Source: Arenicola marina (Eukaryota > Annelida > Polychaeta > Arenicolidae). From it: a DNA stretch of 64,000 bases. Positions 45,400 through 57,425 of the stretch are shown here, in pieces; positions within the stretch are counted from its first letter, which is position 1, and the number at the start of each line of letters is the position of its first letter. The stretch covers positions 24,217,143-24,281,142 of the forward strand of contig OZ025265.1 of NCBI GenBank assembly GCA_964019135.1. The letters run 5' to 3'. Under the pieces are notes generated by a model, which was not told the origin of the DNA, searched no databases, and saw nothing but the letters and a program-made list of their open reading frames with translations. Made by a program: the position numbers and the translations under genes.

Positions 45400-45525
45400 T
45401 TCCACTTCAGAGCGAGGGCGATAATATAGGGGGTAACCCAGGGGTCATGGTTCCGCTCTTCCCTTCCTTCTCTCATTTGACGCGATAGTTGATTAAAGCG
45501 TCATGAGTAAACAAACAACCACTTC
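45400..45525 (+). mobile_element. SINE-II 3' fragment
   Basis: Has 'gggggtaacccaggggtcatgg', 'ccgctcttcccttccttctc' and 'gacgcgatagttgattaaagcg', the 3' half of SINE-II, with a short AAACAAACAACCAC tail. Confidence 0.65.
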
Positions 45526-45613
45526 CGGGCGATAGATATAATCTAGCTTAAATGTAAAGCTTCTCATACAAGATCTTTCAGCGCCACGCGCCGACAGGAG
45601 CGGTCGCAGCCCC

Positions 45614-45740
45614 TCATCCAGCAGACTCGATGGCTCGATGGCTGCCTCTGGGGGGCGCGGCCTTCTGCTGGCTCAGCGCGGCCGAGTCTGTCCAGCCGAC
45701 GGGATCACCTTTAATGAGGAGCGACACCGTGGGCGTCTCG
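45614..45740 (-). pseudogene. Relic 3' exon carried by R1 (copy D)
   Basis: Same 127-nt unit as 4788-4914, with acceptor TTTACCTTACAG intact on the minus strand and an open frame to TGA (SLLIKGDPVGWTDSAALSQQ and following residues). It is the best-preserved copy. No upstream exon was found. Function unknown. Confidence 0.4.
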
Positions 45741-47084
45741 CTGTAAGGTAAACAACCCGGTCTGAATCTGCCCCAATCCTTCCCTGGCATTGGAGTCCTG
45801 CTTGGCGTCTGAGCCCATCTCTCATAATCCAGGCGAAATTCACTTAAGAGATGGGGAAGCTAATGTATAAAGAAAAGCTGGTGTGAGGACTGACCTGAGA
45901 CAGAGAGTGAAATAAAATGATGAATGGTAGTATAAATAACACAGGGGTTGTGCACCGTGAAACGTCAAGACATTAGCGGTGTGAGGACCTTAGGATGATG
46001 AAATGTATAAAGGCTTCGGTTGGGTAGTGCATTCCTCCCATCCGGTTGCAATCCTCTCCAACCATCGAGCACCCTGAATGCATTCTGTACTCTGGCCTTC
46101 TATTTTTGCCTTGGCTATACAGGACTATGTGACAATGGAAATCCGCTATTTGCAGACCTTTCTGCGAAACCCAACTCTCTCTTTGCATTGTCCTGAAAAC
46201 GTATGTTGCCGGCGAAGTCGTACAATCACATTGTATTTTTAGGCCTACTGGCAGGGATATATGATTGCACACATAATATGAAATATATAACATGCTTGCC
46301 TACTTTCCACCACAATACGTAATGAAATAAGCCACAGTTATAGATGGGAAGAGTCAGGTCAAACGGAATCAAAGTGTCACAGATCTTTCTTTGCGACAAG
46401 GTATAATAAGTTTATAGATTAACCTAACATCAAATGTTTAAACGTAGCTTGCTGATGATATCAATGTGACCACTAAACTTAGGCACTAACTCTCTAGATA
46501 GCATTATGGAAGATATGACGTGGCGTATTCATAATTCAGCAAATCCACCCATTGAACTTTGAACCCGATAATCGCTCGACAAATGTTCCACTAGGTCTAT
46601 TGGCGTAGCTTAAGTGTGGTATAGGAATACTGCCCCAGAGCCTATTCTACACTTTGGCTAAGGCTAGACAGGATTTTCGCTGCAATGTTTAGATGATTAT
46701 GATTGCTTGAAAGTCATGTATGTCCCGTTAATACGCTGTCAACATGTTTTTATCTCTACCGTCCTCCGTCCATGCCTGATGCATTTCTGTCTGCGTCCGT
46801 TTCTGTCGCATGAAAGGCTTTCAGCAGTCTCGCCGTCTTCTTGCCTTCCCACGAGAGAACGGCGAGATTTGTATTCCTGGCCACCTTTGGGTTTCCTTCT
46901 GGCCGTCAATTTCCTCGGGATAGATCAAAGTAACGAGTCGTCTGGGCGACAAACCTGTCGGGGTCATCATTGGCAGCCAACAGCAGCCATATCATGTCAC
47001 ATACTGGCATCGTCGGAATGTCCCAGGACCAGTCGACAGCGGCAGCCAGTTAGGACTAGATCCACGCAATGATGGGTCCTTCTA

Positions 47085-47290
47085 TGATTGATCGCTGGTT
47101 GTATTTTCAGGACGCTTTAACCAATTCTGGTCATATCGCGTCAATGGGCGAAGGAAGGCAAGAACGGAGCCATGTCGGCAGGGTAACTCCCTACTGTTTG
47201 CGGAGAAGGGGATCTTTATCCCACGACCACATAGAGATGACCACAACGGGGCGCGAACCACTCTCTTACCGATTGAGCTATCGGGCGGCG
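47085..47290 (-). mobile_element. SINE-II copy in R1 copy D
   Basis: On the minus strand the head reads CCCGATAGCTCAATCGGTAA then runs directly into GTGGTTCGCGCCCC, so the anticodon arm is gone: the A box is joined almost to the B box. The body matches the other copies. Confidence 0.7.
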
Positions 47291-47508
47291 GGGGCAGCCA
47301 GTTTGGAACTGAGTGGCAGAGACATGGAAAACATCTTTACGCCAGTTTGATTGTTCGTTTCTGAAGTCGTATTTTAATCACTTATCAAAGGCCTACACGC
47401 GCCATGTAGGCGGTTTGTTTTAAAGCTATTACCCTTAATATCTGTAAATTACTTACTGTCGCTAGTTACTCACTCTTTAATTAGGTGTTATGTCCACGAG
47501 TGAAACTA

Positions 47509-47700
47509 GGGGGCCTCCCTGGTGTAGTGGTTAGCGCACTAGACCACAGATCAATAGGTCCTGGGTTCGAATCCGGGCTCGGGCACCTAATCTGGGGCAT
47601 GTTTCATTCCTTCATCCTTCATCGTCTCGGGAGGTTCCTTGGCCCAATTTAGCCTGTATGTGCACAAAAGTGGCCTAAAACACCAACATTCCATTCCATT
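47509..47700 (+). mobile_element. Complete SINE-I with perfect 15-bp target duplication
   Basis: Flanked by CCACGAGTGAAACTA at 47494-47508 and 47701-47715. The head is tRNA-like: TGGTGTAGTGGTTAGCGC (A box) and GGTTCGAATCC (B box) ending GGGCTCGGGCACC. The body holds 'gtttcattccttcatccttc' and 'tctcgggaggttccttggcc'. The tail is ATTCC repeats. This is the family whose first 42 nt resemble the satellite at 9525-13265. A perfect target duplication means a recent insertion made by LINE machinery. Confidence 0.92.
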
Positions 47701-48518
47701 CCACGAGTGAAACTACGAAAATCACACCCGTGACCATTGTCATTGGCTTACTGAATGACGTAGTCATTGCAACGAGCGATTCACAGGAAGAGGCGGTTAC
47801 CGTATAGCTCAATATGTAAAGCCGGCCTCCCTGCCACCAGCTACTGCGCTCTGCCGTGTGTTCAAGAAATACACCGTGCCAGGCCGTCAATCATTCATTG
47901 ACGTCACTGTTGCTTTTATACAATCATGAGGCGAAAAAGGCATTCCGCGTGCGTCCGACAGACAGATCCGACAAACAAAGCTGCATGTCAGTTTCTGAGA
48001 TGAGTACTTCTCACTGTTACCTTCCATAAGCTATGATTGTCAATTTCCCTCTCACGATTAATGAAAAAGGACTCACGCGTGGGCGGGGCTTAGCACGGAA
48101 CGTGGAACGGTGTATTCAGATACCATTTATCGGGAGGTGATGAGGGTCGTACAGAGGCAGATCACGGGGTTTAGTAGCTCACGTGTTCCTCTAATTGATG
48201 AAACAATCCCTTGTTTATGTTGCTGCCAAGAATTACCTTATATGGCCTGCATTTGTAGTATGTTCAACGTGTAAATCTTCTGCATCGCTGCATGAATAGT
48301 AATAAAACTGCTTTACCACAACCTAGGGCGGTTGACAAGACCAAACATCCAGGCAATGACATGTCCTAGTCCTCCACTGAATATTACGAACCTAATTGAC
48401 AGTTTTTTTCACTGTTTATGTTGCGTCCGTTCCGCCGAAAGGTCATCTCGGCAAGAGAGGACATAACCGCGGGGGACCCATCAACTTTCGTCTCTTTCCA
48501 GTGAAACAGGCTCATAAC

Positions 48519-48596
48519 ATGCCGGAGACTGCTTCTAGCGATAGCGCCCAAAGCACCTTTTCATCCCAAGACGGCTCGATGGAAGAAATTGACTAG
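48519..48596 (+). CDS. Short conserved frame in R2 (copy 2)
   Basis: 25 codons, MPETASSDSAQSTFSSQDGS then acidic end and TAG. Same length and stop as 6214-6291. Downstream of the TAG the frame again continues with a matching peptide (ENSGFELILVKTR). Confidence 0.3.
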   Translation: MPETASSDSAQSTFSSQDGSMEEID

Positions 48597-50271
48597 ACGG
48601 ACGACGAGAACTCGGGCTTTGAATTGATCTTGGTTAAAACTCGTTTTAAGCTACGAGTCCGTGTCGTAATTTAAAAGTCGTCTGGTGAAAGTGACGGGCA
48701 TACTGATCCGGTGTTGACAGGTCATGTATCTGACATGGCTCGGCATTCTCCTCCAGCGGTATAGACTGTTCTCGTGAAGGCTGGAAGTGCATAGTATCAA
48801 CAAATGTCATTAGTGGTAGACGTTATGTAACCTTCAATGGCTCACCTATTTGTTTGGTTTATTTATTGGACTTCCTGCCATATCATTTTCAGCTCAAATC
48901 ACCTTACCTGATACGGGCGTACAAGCCTGTGGCTTCTGCTCTTGTAACGATAAATGTCGTGCAAAATGTACTGAATGAATGCAATTTGTGTTTTCTTGCG
49001 AAAAAGACTAATTAATAACATTAGAGAACTTTGAAAGACAATTAATTAGATAATGAACATATTAATAGTTATTCGTCTGGTTTTCTTCACTTCCACTTCC
49101 TAGTGCATCTTCGCGATCAAGAAATGACGACATACCATGAATAAATCGTCTTTCCAAAAACAAAGTTTACTTGGATGATATAACGCTCAGTGATAACGTA
49201 TTATTCCGTTCTGATGTGGGTTTTAAGCCTCATAAAAACTTAGAAGTGTTCCTTGACCACCGTGACACGGAATGACGAGTACCTCGGCGTATCTACCGGA
49301 CATTAATTGGGCACAAAGTCTTTTAAAGGCATTCAAGTCAAGTTATACTTGTCAGTAACATGTGGACATGTCGTTAACGTAGAAATGCATCGCACGAACC
49401 ACCATCAGTGGCGGATCCAATGGGGGTGAGCGGTGGGGGTACAGGCCCCCCCCCCCCCCCGTTTTTTGGTCTTTGGTCTGGTGATGCCCGCACCAATAAT
49501 TCATTTATCCATTAAGGCTCTTGAAGCAGGAACGATCAGGGTCAGTTAATCAATTGTGCCCTCGTGGCTTTTCAATCTTCATCAGGTTGTGGTTTAACTG
49601 CACATTTCCTTATTTTCCTCGAGAATCGAAGAGAGACCATGGATATTTATATTGTTTGCGACATTGAACCATGTCTTTATATTTCACAAATCTGCAATAT
49701 TGCAACCAAATGTGTATGTATGTATTTATGTTTGGTTCACTGTCGGTCTATGTTAAAAAATATGCGATATTTCTTCACGTGGAGATGGAAAGGAACAGAA
49801 ATATATGCACAACTATATATGAATAACCCTCCCAAATTATGTGACATAGACGCTATTAATAATTCCCTATATATTATCGGTTTTGAATATATAACGTACA
49901 AGTTACCGCTGTTCATCAATATTATTTGTGTTCATTAAGTCAACAAATAGTTCTAATTCTGGGTTCATCCAGTATATTTTAGGAATATAAATATCAGGTT
50001 TTAAGAAAAGGAGAGCCCAGCAGCAAATGGTACTCGTCGTCAACAAAGAGATGCCATGCCTTCTCACCAAAGAAACACATTCACAGCACTAAAGCGACCT
50101 AACGTGGTCGGGAATAAATGTGTCGCATATTGTATTCCCCGATGCGGCGGTTTCACGCAACTACGTGCTAGATGTATCATACTGCCAACAATGAAGATAT
50201 TTTTTCTCACTTTTTTAGCCATAATGTTGTCTCTGGATATCAGAGACAACATATTGCAGAATTGTGAAATA

Positions 50272-50839
50272 GTCGCCAGGAAGAAGCAGCCTCAGAGGCT
50301 GTCCCTGACGAGGCGGCCTCTGAGGCTGTCGCCATGACGAGACAGCCTCAGAGGCTGTCGCCACAACGAGGCAGCCTCTGGGGCTATCGCCACGGCGAGG
50401 CAGCCTCTGAGGCTATCGCCATGACGAGGCAGCCTCAGAGGCTGTCGCCATGACGAGGCAGCCTCAGGGGCTGTATCCATGACGAGGCAGCCTCAGAGGC
50501 TGTCGCCACAACGAGGCAGCCTCAGAGGCTGTCGCCACAACAAGGCAGCCTCTGAGGCTGTCGCCACAACAAGGCAGCCTCTGAGGCTGTCGCCACAACG
50601 AGGCAGCCTCGGAGGTTGTCGCCACGGTGAGGCAGCCTCAGAGGCTGTCTCCATGACGAGGCAGCCTCAGAGGCTGTCGCCACAACGAGGCATCCTCAGA
50701 GGCTGTCGCCACAACCAGACAGCCTCTGAGGCTGTCGCAACGGCGAAGCAGCGTCTGAGGCTGTCTCCATGACGATGCAGCCCCAGAGGCTGTCGCCACA
50801 ACGAGGCATCCTCAGAGGCTGTCGCCAAAAGCCACGACG
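50272..50839. repeat. 29-bp palindromic minisatellite (R2 copy 2)
   Basis: About 19 units like those at 7449-7950, with CAGCCTCAGAGGCTG and CAGCCTCTGAGGCTG forms. Unit order differs from copy 1, so the two arrays have changed independently. Confidence 0.95.
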
Positions 50840-51464
50840 AACTTTTTGTCTTATTTTTCTCTCGCCATTCCTGTCTAGCATGGGCTGCGCTGGTCAGACG
50901 GCAAAACCACCCACCCATCGCTATAAATCTCACTCTTCCCCCCTCAACAGCCCACGGTCTAATCACGCCGGATTACGGTTGTCTCGCGAGATTTTAGAAC
51001 AATGCGTGAGACGTTGACGCTGCGGAGCTACAGTGTAAATGATCAGTGCATATAGATCACTGCTCCAGGTGCAAAAGTGTCACAGTCAGTTTTGGTTTTT
51101 GTTTCTTTAGCGCCAATATTTCTCTCGGTTGTTTTACAAGTGTATCATACGCTGCACTCCTTGGTTGTCTGGCTGAAGACGTATTTCTTTTTGTACAACA
51201 GTATGCGGAATTTCAGAGAAAATTACCCTTTGCAAATGGCATTGGCCAATAACTGCGTTATCGTGTTGATAGTTCGAATTGGCAAGCCAAAATGGCAGAG
51301 TTACGTGTGTATGTCGCTCCTATTGGTAAATGTATGTCACCGTGCATTGTCCATGTTGTTTCTGCAACAGTTTAAATTCGCTAATACTTCGATCGCACTC
51401 TTCATTTTAACGTGTGTTTATAGAAAATAAATCCGATGTCACACATTAGTTAGATGTCTGTCTC

Positions 51465-51740
51465 TCTTGGTATCTCTCATCAGTAAGATATAACTCAAAT
51501 AACATGGGATCTCTCATCAGTAAGATACAACACAACTATCTTGGGACCTCTCATCAGTGAGATACAACCCGGCTACCTTTGGATATTGCATCAGTGAGAT
51601 ACAACCCAACTGTCTTGGGATCCCTCATCAGTGAGATACAACCCGGCTACCTTTGGATATCGCATCAGTGAGATACAACCCAACTGTCTTGGGATCCCTC
51701 ATCAGTGACATACAACCCGGCTGTCTTGGCATCTTTCATC
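51465..51740. repeat. 37-bp minisatellite (R2 copy 2)
   Basis: About seven units starting 'catcagtgagatacaaccc', alternating 'ggctacctttggatatt' and 'aactgtcttgggatccc' endings, which gives a two-unit 74-bp pattern. Confidence 0.85.
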
Positions 51741-52394
51741 AGACCGGTGATCTCATCAGCGGTGTCATGGCCGCGGCCGTCAGATATTTCGCGATGTCTT
51801 TTCTCTCCTTGCCGCTGGCTCACAACCCTCAAGATGACGATTCTGGTAATGAGAAGACCTTGAGCGGTGTCCTCGGCAGGATGTGGCGGATTATGGCTTG
51901 AGGAAGGGCGAGTGAGATGGGAATACGGGGTGTGGGAAGAACTGCAGAACGGCATGGGATAGCTGGGGCTATTATTAGCCAGACTACGCGATTCGCCAAA
52001 CGGCTTAAGTTAGGGCATTACGTTACCCAAGGCGGAATACAGCAGGCAGCCTTGCCACGTGGAACAACAGCGTTATGACATATGGTAATGAGGTGTCGGG
52101 TAAATATGGGGCTTGGGCGAGATGGCGCATAGGATTTGATACAAAATATAGAATACTACCTATTGGATAATCAGGGATATCTGGATATTATTGTTAACCG
52201 AAGATAAGTCTTGAAAGGACATGCATGGGACGTCATTCCCCGTTTGAGCAGTTTCCTCCTAAGTTCACGGAGCATTACAAGGATGTTGGACAGTATTGCT
52301 CACTCGTGTGACACAACATCGGATGTAGGTATAATCAATATATATTTTTTAGTATTGTAATAATTATTGGCTTAAAATATGGAAAATTCAAACC

Positions 52395-52510
52395 ATGGGT
52401 ACGTGCACGTTTTGCGTTAAGGATATTGAAAATATTGCGCATTTATTTTGGAATTGTGTAGAAGTTCAAAAGTTCTGGAGCGCTGTGGAACATTGGTTTA
52501 AAGGGAAATG
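52395..52510 (+). pseudogene. LINE ORF2 C-terminal fragment
   Basis: The frame reads MGTCTFCVKDIENIAHLFWN then CVEVQKFWSAVEHWF. This is the CxxC...H...C zinc-binding tail typical of LINE ORF2 proteins. It begins abruptly (5' truncation). Confidence 0.75.
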
Positions 52511-53525
52511 CCGGGCCCATATCATTTACATTTACAGTTAAACTATAGGGAATTAAGTAAACATTACACAGAATAATTTTTTTTTAATCATACATTAGTG
52601 AAGTTTTAGGCACTTTTGCACGACCGCCCAACTTGCCATGGGCACCCGCCTCAGCGCACTGATGATGACGTCATCGGCGATCAAGCGACGTATGTATATA
52701 CCTAACTATATGTAGTGCCCCCCCCCACCCCCCCCCCCCGCCACCGGGAGTGGCAGTGTGTAGCTTGATACAGCTGCTGTCTTAGAAACTCAATATCACT
52801 GAAGAGTGCATGGACAGGACTGCCGTACTACAGAACCGCCGTGTTGGTTCAGCTGAAGGTAATCGTCAGTGACGTCAACGCCTTGCGTGTGATTGGCTAA
52901 CTCTGGTCACGTGTTCAAAACATGTCGACACCCGCTTGATGGGCGAAAATGCGTATTTTATACTGTTGATGTGTGATTTTTTTCGATAATGCTTTCTTTT
53001 TAAACAGAACAATTAACGCCAAATAGATTTTATACCAACAGAGTTTTATTTTGATATCACATTGCAGCCCCCCGGTATTTTCTTTTAATATAAATAGCTG
53101 CGAGTCCGGATCAGTAAATCCCTGATATTCTATGGGTCCATTGAAGCTACAGATTACGTAAATATCACTGTGGTGACTGCCAAAAGAAGAGGGATAAGGG
53201 GGAGAAATTAATATTTGAAGGTTTCATCAGGTTTATGAAAGATTATATCAATCTAGATTTCCGCAGACAGATAGATAAATAAGTAGATCTAAATTGGCTG
53301 TTTTGTATGAACTTATCTGGAAGAGATTAATCCTCTGAGGTTGTTGTCTTTTTTATTGTCTTTTGTGCCGTTTTTGTGAATTGTTTTTATTTTGTTCTTG
53401 TTCTATTGTCTAGTGATGCTTAAATGACGTATTGTCTCTGTCTTGTGATTGTATTGTGTCTATTTCAATGTCTTGTGATTGTATTGTGTCTATTTCAATG
53501 AAATAAAACGAATTAAAAAAACAAA
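52511..53525 (+). other. Probable LINE 3' tail and unassigned DNA
   Basis: Follows the LINE fragment. It ends with two tandem 30-bp units (GTCTTGTGATTGTATTGTGT plus CTATTTCAAT) and 'gaaataaaacgaattaaaaaaac', a poly(A)-type LINE end. A C-rich stretch lies at 52717-52745. That the whole length belongs to one LINE is inference. Confidence 0.4.
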
Positions 53526-56500
53526 GAATGTAGTTCGCAAGTTTTGAAATAGAAGCTCTATAGGGGTATCTTTAGCATCACAAATATCCGCTCTCTCATG
53601 CATCAAGGCACCCGCGGAACCCGCCCCTCCCCCCAACTAGCTTTGTATAATAGTGCCCAACCACTCCCCCCCCCCGGGATATTTGCTACATCATGTTTAT
53701 TTGTAAGTTATGGTAGCTCTAACGTCGATACATTCTGTTACGAACTCGCAATACGACGGTCATTATAGTCAGAAAATATAGTCGTTGCGTAAACAACGTG
53801 CAACATGCAGAAACAAGAAATATTTGAACATCTTACCCAGTGAACGATTAACAAAAGAAATGTTTTCGTCCACATTAGCTTTATTGTAAATTTGTCGCTT
53901 AATTTAAGCATGCTTTGAAGCAGGGTTTTGAATCGTGTTTTTTTGGCTTTGAACCAAATGCGTTTTTTGCCTAACGTACAAAGCGCACAGACTGTGATCT
54001 GTAGGCAAAAAATGTTAAAAACAATTACCACGTCTAGTGTTTGAACCCGCTAGCGCATAAGAAACAAACAAAAATATATATGCAGTGTTTTCCCCTCGCT
54101 CGGCGGAATTGATGTCTTGGTATTAGTCTCAAATCTCGCAAGACAGCCTTAAACTGTCGAGATTACACCTGGCGCAGCCGATGTGAGGTCAGATTTACCA
54201 GGGATGGCCTCTGTAGCGAGCCAGGCGGAGGAAACCGTTGGGAGAACAACGGATTAAATTCACAGTTTTCCCAGACAGTAAGGTGTCACGCATCACAAAT
54301 GAACAGTAGACACATCAAGTGCAGTTAAACCAACTGTTCTTATTTGAGCGCAAGAACGGTTGCGTGAAACAGCCGTGCGAGCATCGCCCTTTGGTTCTAA
54401 CAGTGAAATATGCCTATAAAGAATGTTGCCAATGTTAGAGGCATTGTCTAACATTGTAGGACTGTAGCTTCGATGGCACGTTAAAATAAATTAAATTATA
54501 TTACGAGATGATGACCTTGTTAATTAGTTATAGTTAAATAGCGTACGATAAAACGTGGCCCCGTTCGTAACCCGCTATATTGCTATAATAATGATGTCAC
54601 TTACAGGTTATATTGTATTTCTTCTATGACTTTTTTGCGGCAATTTTTTTGGGGCAATAATGACTGAATTTATGCACAGGCGTAGGCAAGACATGCGCTA
54701 ACCCTTTTACTAAGACTTCCCCGCCTTGCCCTCACTCACGGCTTTCTCTTTTTCTGTGTTCCCTTTCACTTTCTCTTCCGTTCCGCCCTCCTCTCATTCC
54801 CTGCCTCTTTCTAAGTATATATATATATATATATCTTACATGGAAGGGGATCGCGGCTAAAATTCTACAAGTCCACAGCAAAGGTTTTTTTTCACTGCCA
54901 TCAATGGAGCCAACGCGCAGCTTTTCTTACTAAAAGTGGCACCCGGCTCAACGCCTCCAACAAGAAACGTATTAGCCATGTTTGGCGGCGTTCCTGTGAA
55001 ACTAGACGGAATTAGATGGGTCTCCCGCGGTTATGTCCTCAGTAGCCGACATGCCCCGGCGGCAGAATTAAAGCAATATATTCCGTATTTTTCGTATTAA
55101 CAACCTCTTCTCCATGTAAAATAAGTACATTCTGCCTTGAGTGTAAATCTTGAGAGCCTGCGGGCTATCCGGAGAGAAGTGTTTTGCTCAACGGAACAGA
55201 AGTTGGTGGCCGGCTTTATATCCCTGCGCGCCTGTTCGCAGTTCGCTATTTTGTGTGTGATGTCGACCGCGGTTCGCTATCACGTCCGCGCGCGATAAAA
55301 ATAAAACGCACAGTTTTATGTTGAAATGTTTGTTTTACAGACTCAAAGAGATATAAAAACATGCATCATAAATTTTGAGATACGTTAGTCTTGATTCTAA
55401 AATGGGAAAAATCTAAGATGGCGCATGTAAGCATATTTCTTTAAGGCGAGGCATGTAAATCAACTATCAATTACGCTGAAAATAACCCGCTGTGGACCAA
55501 CACATCTCATGCAATGCCTATATTGTTGGGTTTCTCAACAGCTTTAGGTTGTGTTTAGGGCTCTTATGGCAACACACTATACGTGGACGTTGAAGATGCA
55601 TGCAAAGGTGCTTGGTTTGCGCTGTATGAATAGTTTTATAAACGGAACAGCTTAGATTGACATAAGTATAAATTTTGAACGTTTTGCTATACAGTACAGT
55701 GAATTGGACCCGGCGCTGATGTCCTTCAGTCGCACATTGATTTGATCTGCCTCAAGTGAAAATATGACGTCAGTTCAGTGGACACAATACAATCACTGTT
55801 GACAAGTCATGGTTTTGTCTGAATTGATGGATTATAAAGCTGGGAATATGGAGGACCTATATCTTGACCCCGGACCTTCTTTGATAACGATGATGGTGGC
55901 ATGTAAACCTGGTCGGTGGCTCAGAGCGTATGCGTATGCTTCGTGGGGTGCCAACCACTGCCATTATCGCTGGGAGACCAACAACCTCTGCGCCAATCCC
56001 GTAGTTTCATGCCACGGAAAGAGCACATAAGTCATCAGGAGCACTCACTGTTGTTTTACCAAAAGGACAGCGTGATTAAAGAAACGACGTTTTGTTGTTT
56101 ACAGTTCATTTGGAGTCGTGAAACAGGCTTAAAGAATCTGCTGCGAGTGAGACACACAGCTTTAATTAAAACCTATCGGGAGGTTGTCTTGCGCCCATTG
56201 ACGTCAATGTAACCTACATCACTAGATAAAATCACTGTTCACAAACGGATAAAAAAAGACAGTGGCGTCCGTAGCCCTTGCCGTGTAATGACGCAGTCAC
56301 GTGCTTGAAAGTAATCAGAGGCCTCGGATGAAGGCCTTGATCAGAAGACTACGTGCTCATGGTTTACTGATAGAATTAGCTCTACTCTCTAGGAATAGAT
56401 TGCAGTTCATTATTACACAGATATCATTTAGTTGGATGACAGGTATTTCGGTATGTCATTTATTCATGTCGTTCTGCTGACAACAAAATCTGCTGTAATT

Positions 56501-56849
56501 TGTCCCAAGGAGAATTCAGCTAATCAGTACACATGGGGGGCTACCTTCCATCTATATGTGTTCACTTCGTACTACACAGTCACTTTACAAGAAGCCAAGA
56601 TCATGTTGCAGATCTAGATCATAAGGCACCAGCACAAGTATGAGAATAACAGTATCGGATAGGCAACAAATTTATCAAGGGTTTTTTCCGCTTGCAGCTT
56701 GACCTTTACCCTTTGTTTGCGAGATACCTATTAATAGAAATTAGCCTTGGCGACTGGTAGTCAGTAGCTGCCTGTATTGCTCCAACCCAGCCGCGCTCCA
56801 TTCTAAACAGTTGCCTTCATCACCTGAAGAAAAATTGACAGACACTATC
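53526..56849. other. Unassigned DNA
   Basis: No gene recognised on either strand. Contains a C tract at 53667-53677, pyrimidine-rich DNA at 54715-54800, a (TA)n run near 54817-54834, and a CRE-type TGACGTCA near 55765. A 97-codon minus frame at 53738-54031 has no known motif. Confidence 0.55.
54817..54834. repeat. (TA)n microsatellite
   Basis: Run of about nine TA units. Confidence 0.9.
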
Positions 56850-57046
56850 GTTGTCTTTTATGCATCCTCTGAACCCCTCATTCACTCCTCTCACCAGTTG
56901 GCCAAGTCCGCCCCTCACCATATCTTCCGCCAATGTGTCCGCCTCATCTCTAAGTGAAGTCCCCTTCGCCTGGTACGACCAGAGACCCGCTCAGACGCCA
57001 AGCAGGACTCCAGTGCTCGGGAAAGATTGGGGCAGATTCAGACCGG

Positions 57047-57279
57047 TGTAACATAATAACCTGTCCGGCCGTGATAACCTGTCCGGCCACGCTTCTTTCA
57101 TGGCACTAACCCTAACCAGAGCCCTAATTCTAACCCTAACCCTAACCCAGGCCCTAACCTAATCCTAACCTAACCCTAAACCTAACATACATGTGATATT
57201 TACATAGGAACCCCATACGCTGCGCATGCGCACACGTCAGCCGGACACTTTATCACGGCGGACAGGTTATCATGCTACA
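57047..57279. mobile_element. Ginger1-like MITE in a CCGG site
   Basis: Ends TGTAACATAATAACCTGTCC and GGACAGGTTATCATGCTACA are inverted copies. It is flanked by CCGG on both sides (57043-57046 and 57280-57283). The uninterrupted site is seen in R1 copies at about 22685 and 45752, where one CCGG is present. TGT-type ends with a 4-bp duplication and CCGG preference fit the Ginger1 group. No transposase. Inside is a run of CCCTAA-type repeats (57108-57186). A partial copy of the inverted repeat (ATAACCTGTCCGGCC) is repeated once near the left end. Confidence 0.75.
57108..57186. repeat. Telomere-like CCCTAA repeats inside the MITE
   Basis: Variants of CCCTAAC, with a few perfect units (ctaaccctaaccctaaccca) and degenerate ones. 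It lies inside the MITE, not at a chromosome end. Confidence 0.85.
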
Positions 57280-57299
57280 CCGGGTCGTTTACCTTACAA

Positions 57300-57425
57300 C
57301 GAGACGCCCACGGTGTCGCTCCTCATTAAAGGTGATCCCGTCCCTGGACGGACTCGGCCACGCTGAGCCAGCAGAAGGCCGCGCCCCCCAGAGGCAGCCA
57401 TCGAGCCATCGAGTCTGCTGGCTGA
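57300..57425 (+). pseudogene. Relic 3' exon, damaged (R1 copy C/E)
   Basis: Same unit as 4788-4914 and 45614-45740 but with the acceptor changed from CAG to CAA and one base lost in the coding part, which breaks the frame. Confidence 0.4.

Larger units (their letters stand above)
43440..47350 (+). repeat. R1 mosaic repeat, copy D
   Basis: 43520-43870 matches 14075-14370, 44980-45330 matches 3240-3640, 45580-45750 matches 4740-4920, 45750-46530 matches 22680-23500, and 46690-47080 matches 24190-24590. It holds inserted or internal SINEs at 44261-44440, 45400-45525 and 47085-47290. It is the copy with the best preserved relic exon. R2 copy 2 follows about 1 kb later. Confidence 0.7.
48368..52195 (+). 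repeat. R2 repeat, copy 2
   Basis: Same order as copy 1 (6058-9070): short conserved frame, TTTGTTTGGTTTATTTAT block, 29-bp array, a shared stretch with TTTAGCGCCAA and ATTGGCCAATAA-like parts, 37-bp array and G-rich closing block. 49210-50270 has no counterpart in copy 1 and may be an insertion; it includes one end of a CAGTGGCGGATCC MITE near 49404-49460. Confidence 0.7.

Noticed and set aside
47511-47585. A true tRNA gene
   Set aside because: It has A and B boxes but imperfect stems, continues into a SINE body with tail, and has a target duplication, so it is a SINE head.
57108-57186. A chromosome end or fused telomere
   Set aside because: The CCCTAA run is short, degenerate, and lies between the inverted ends of a 233-bp MITE.
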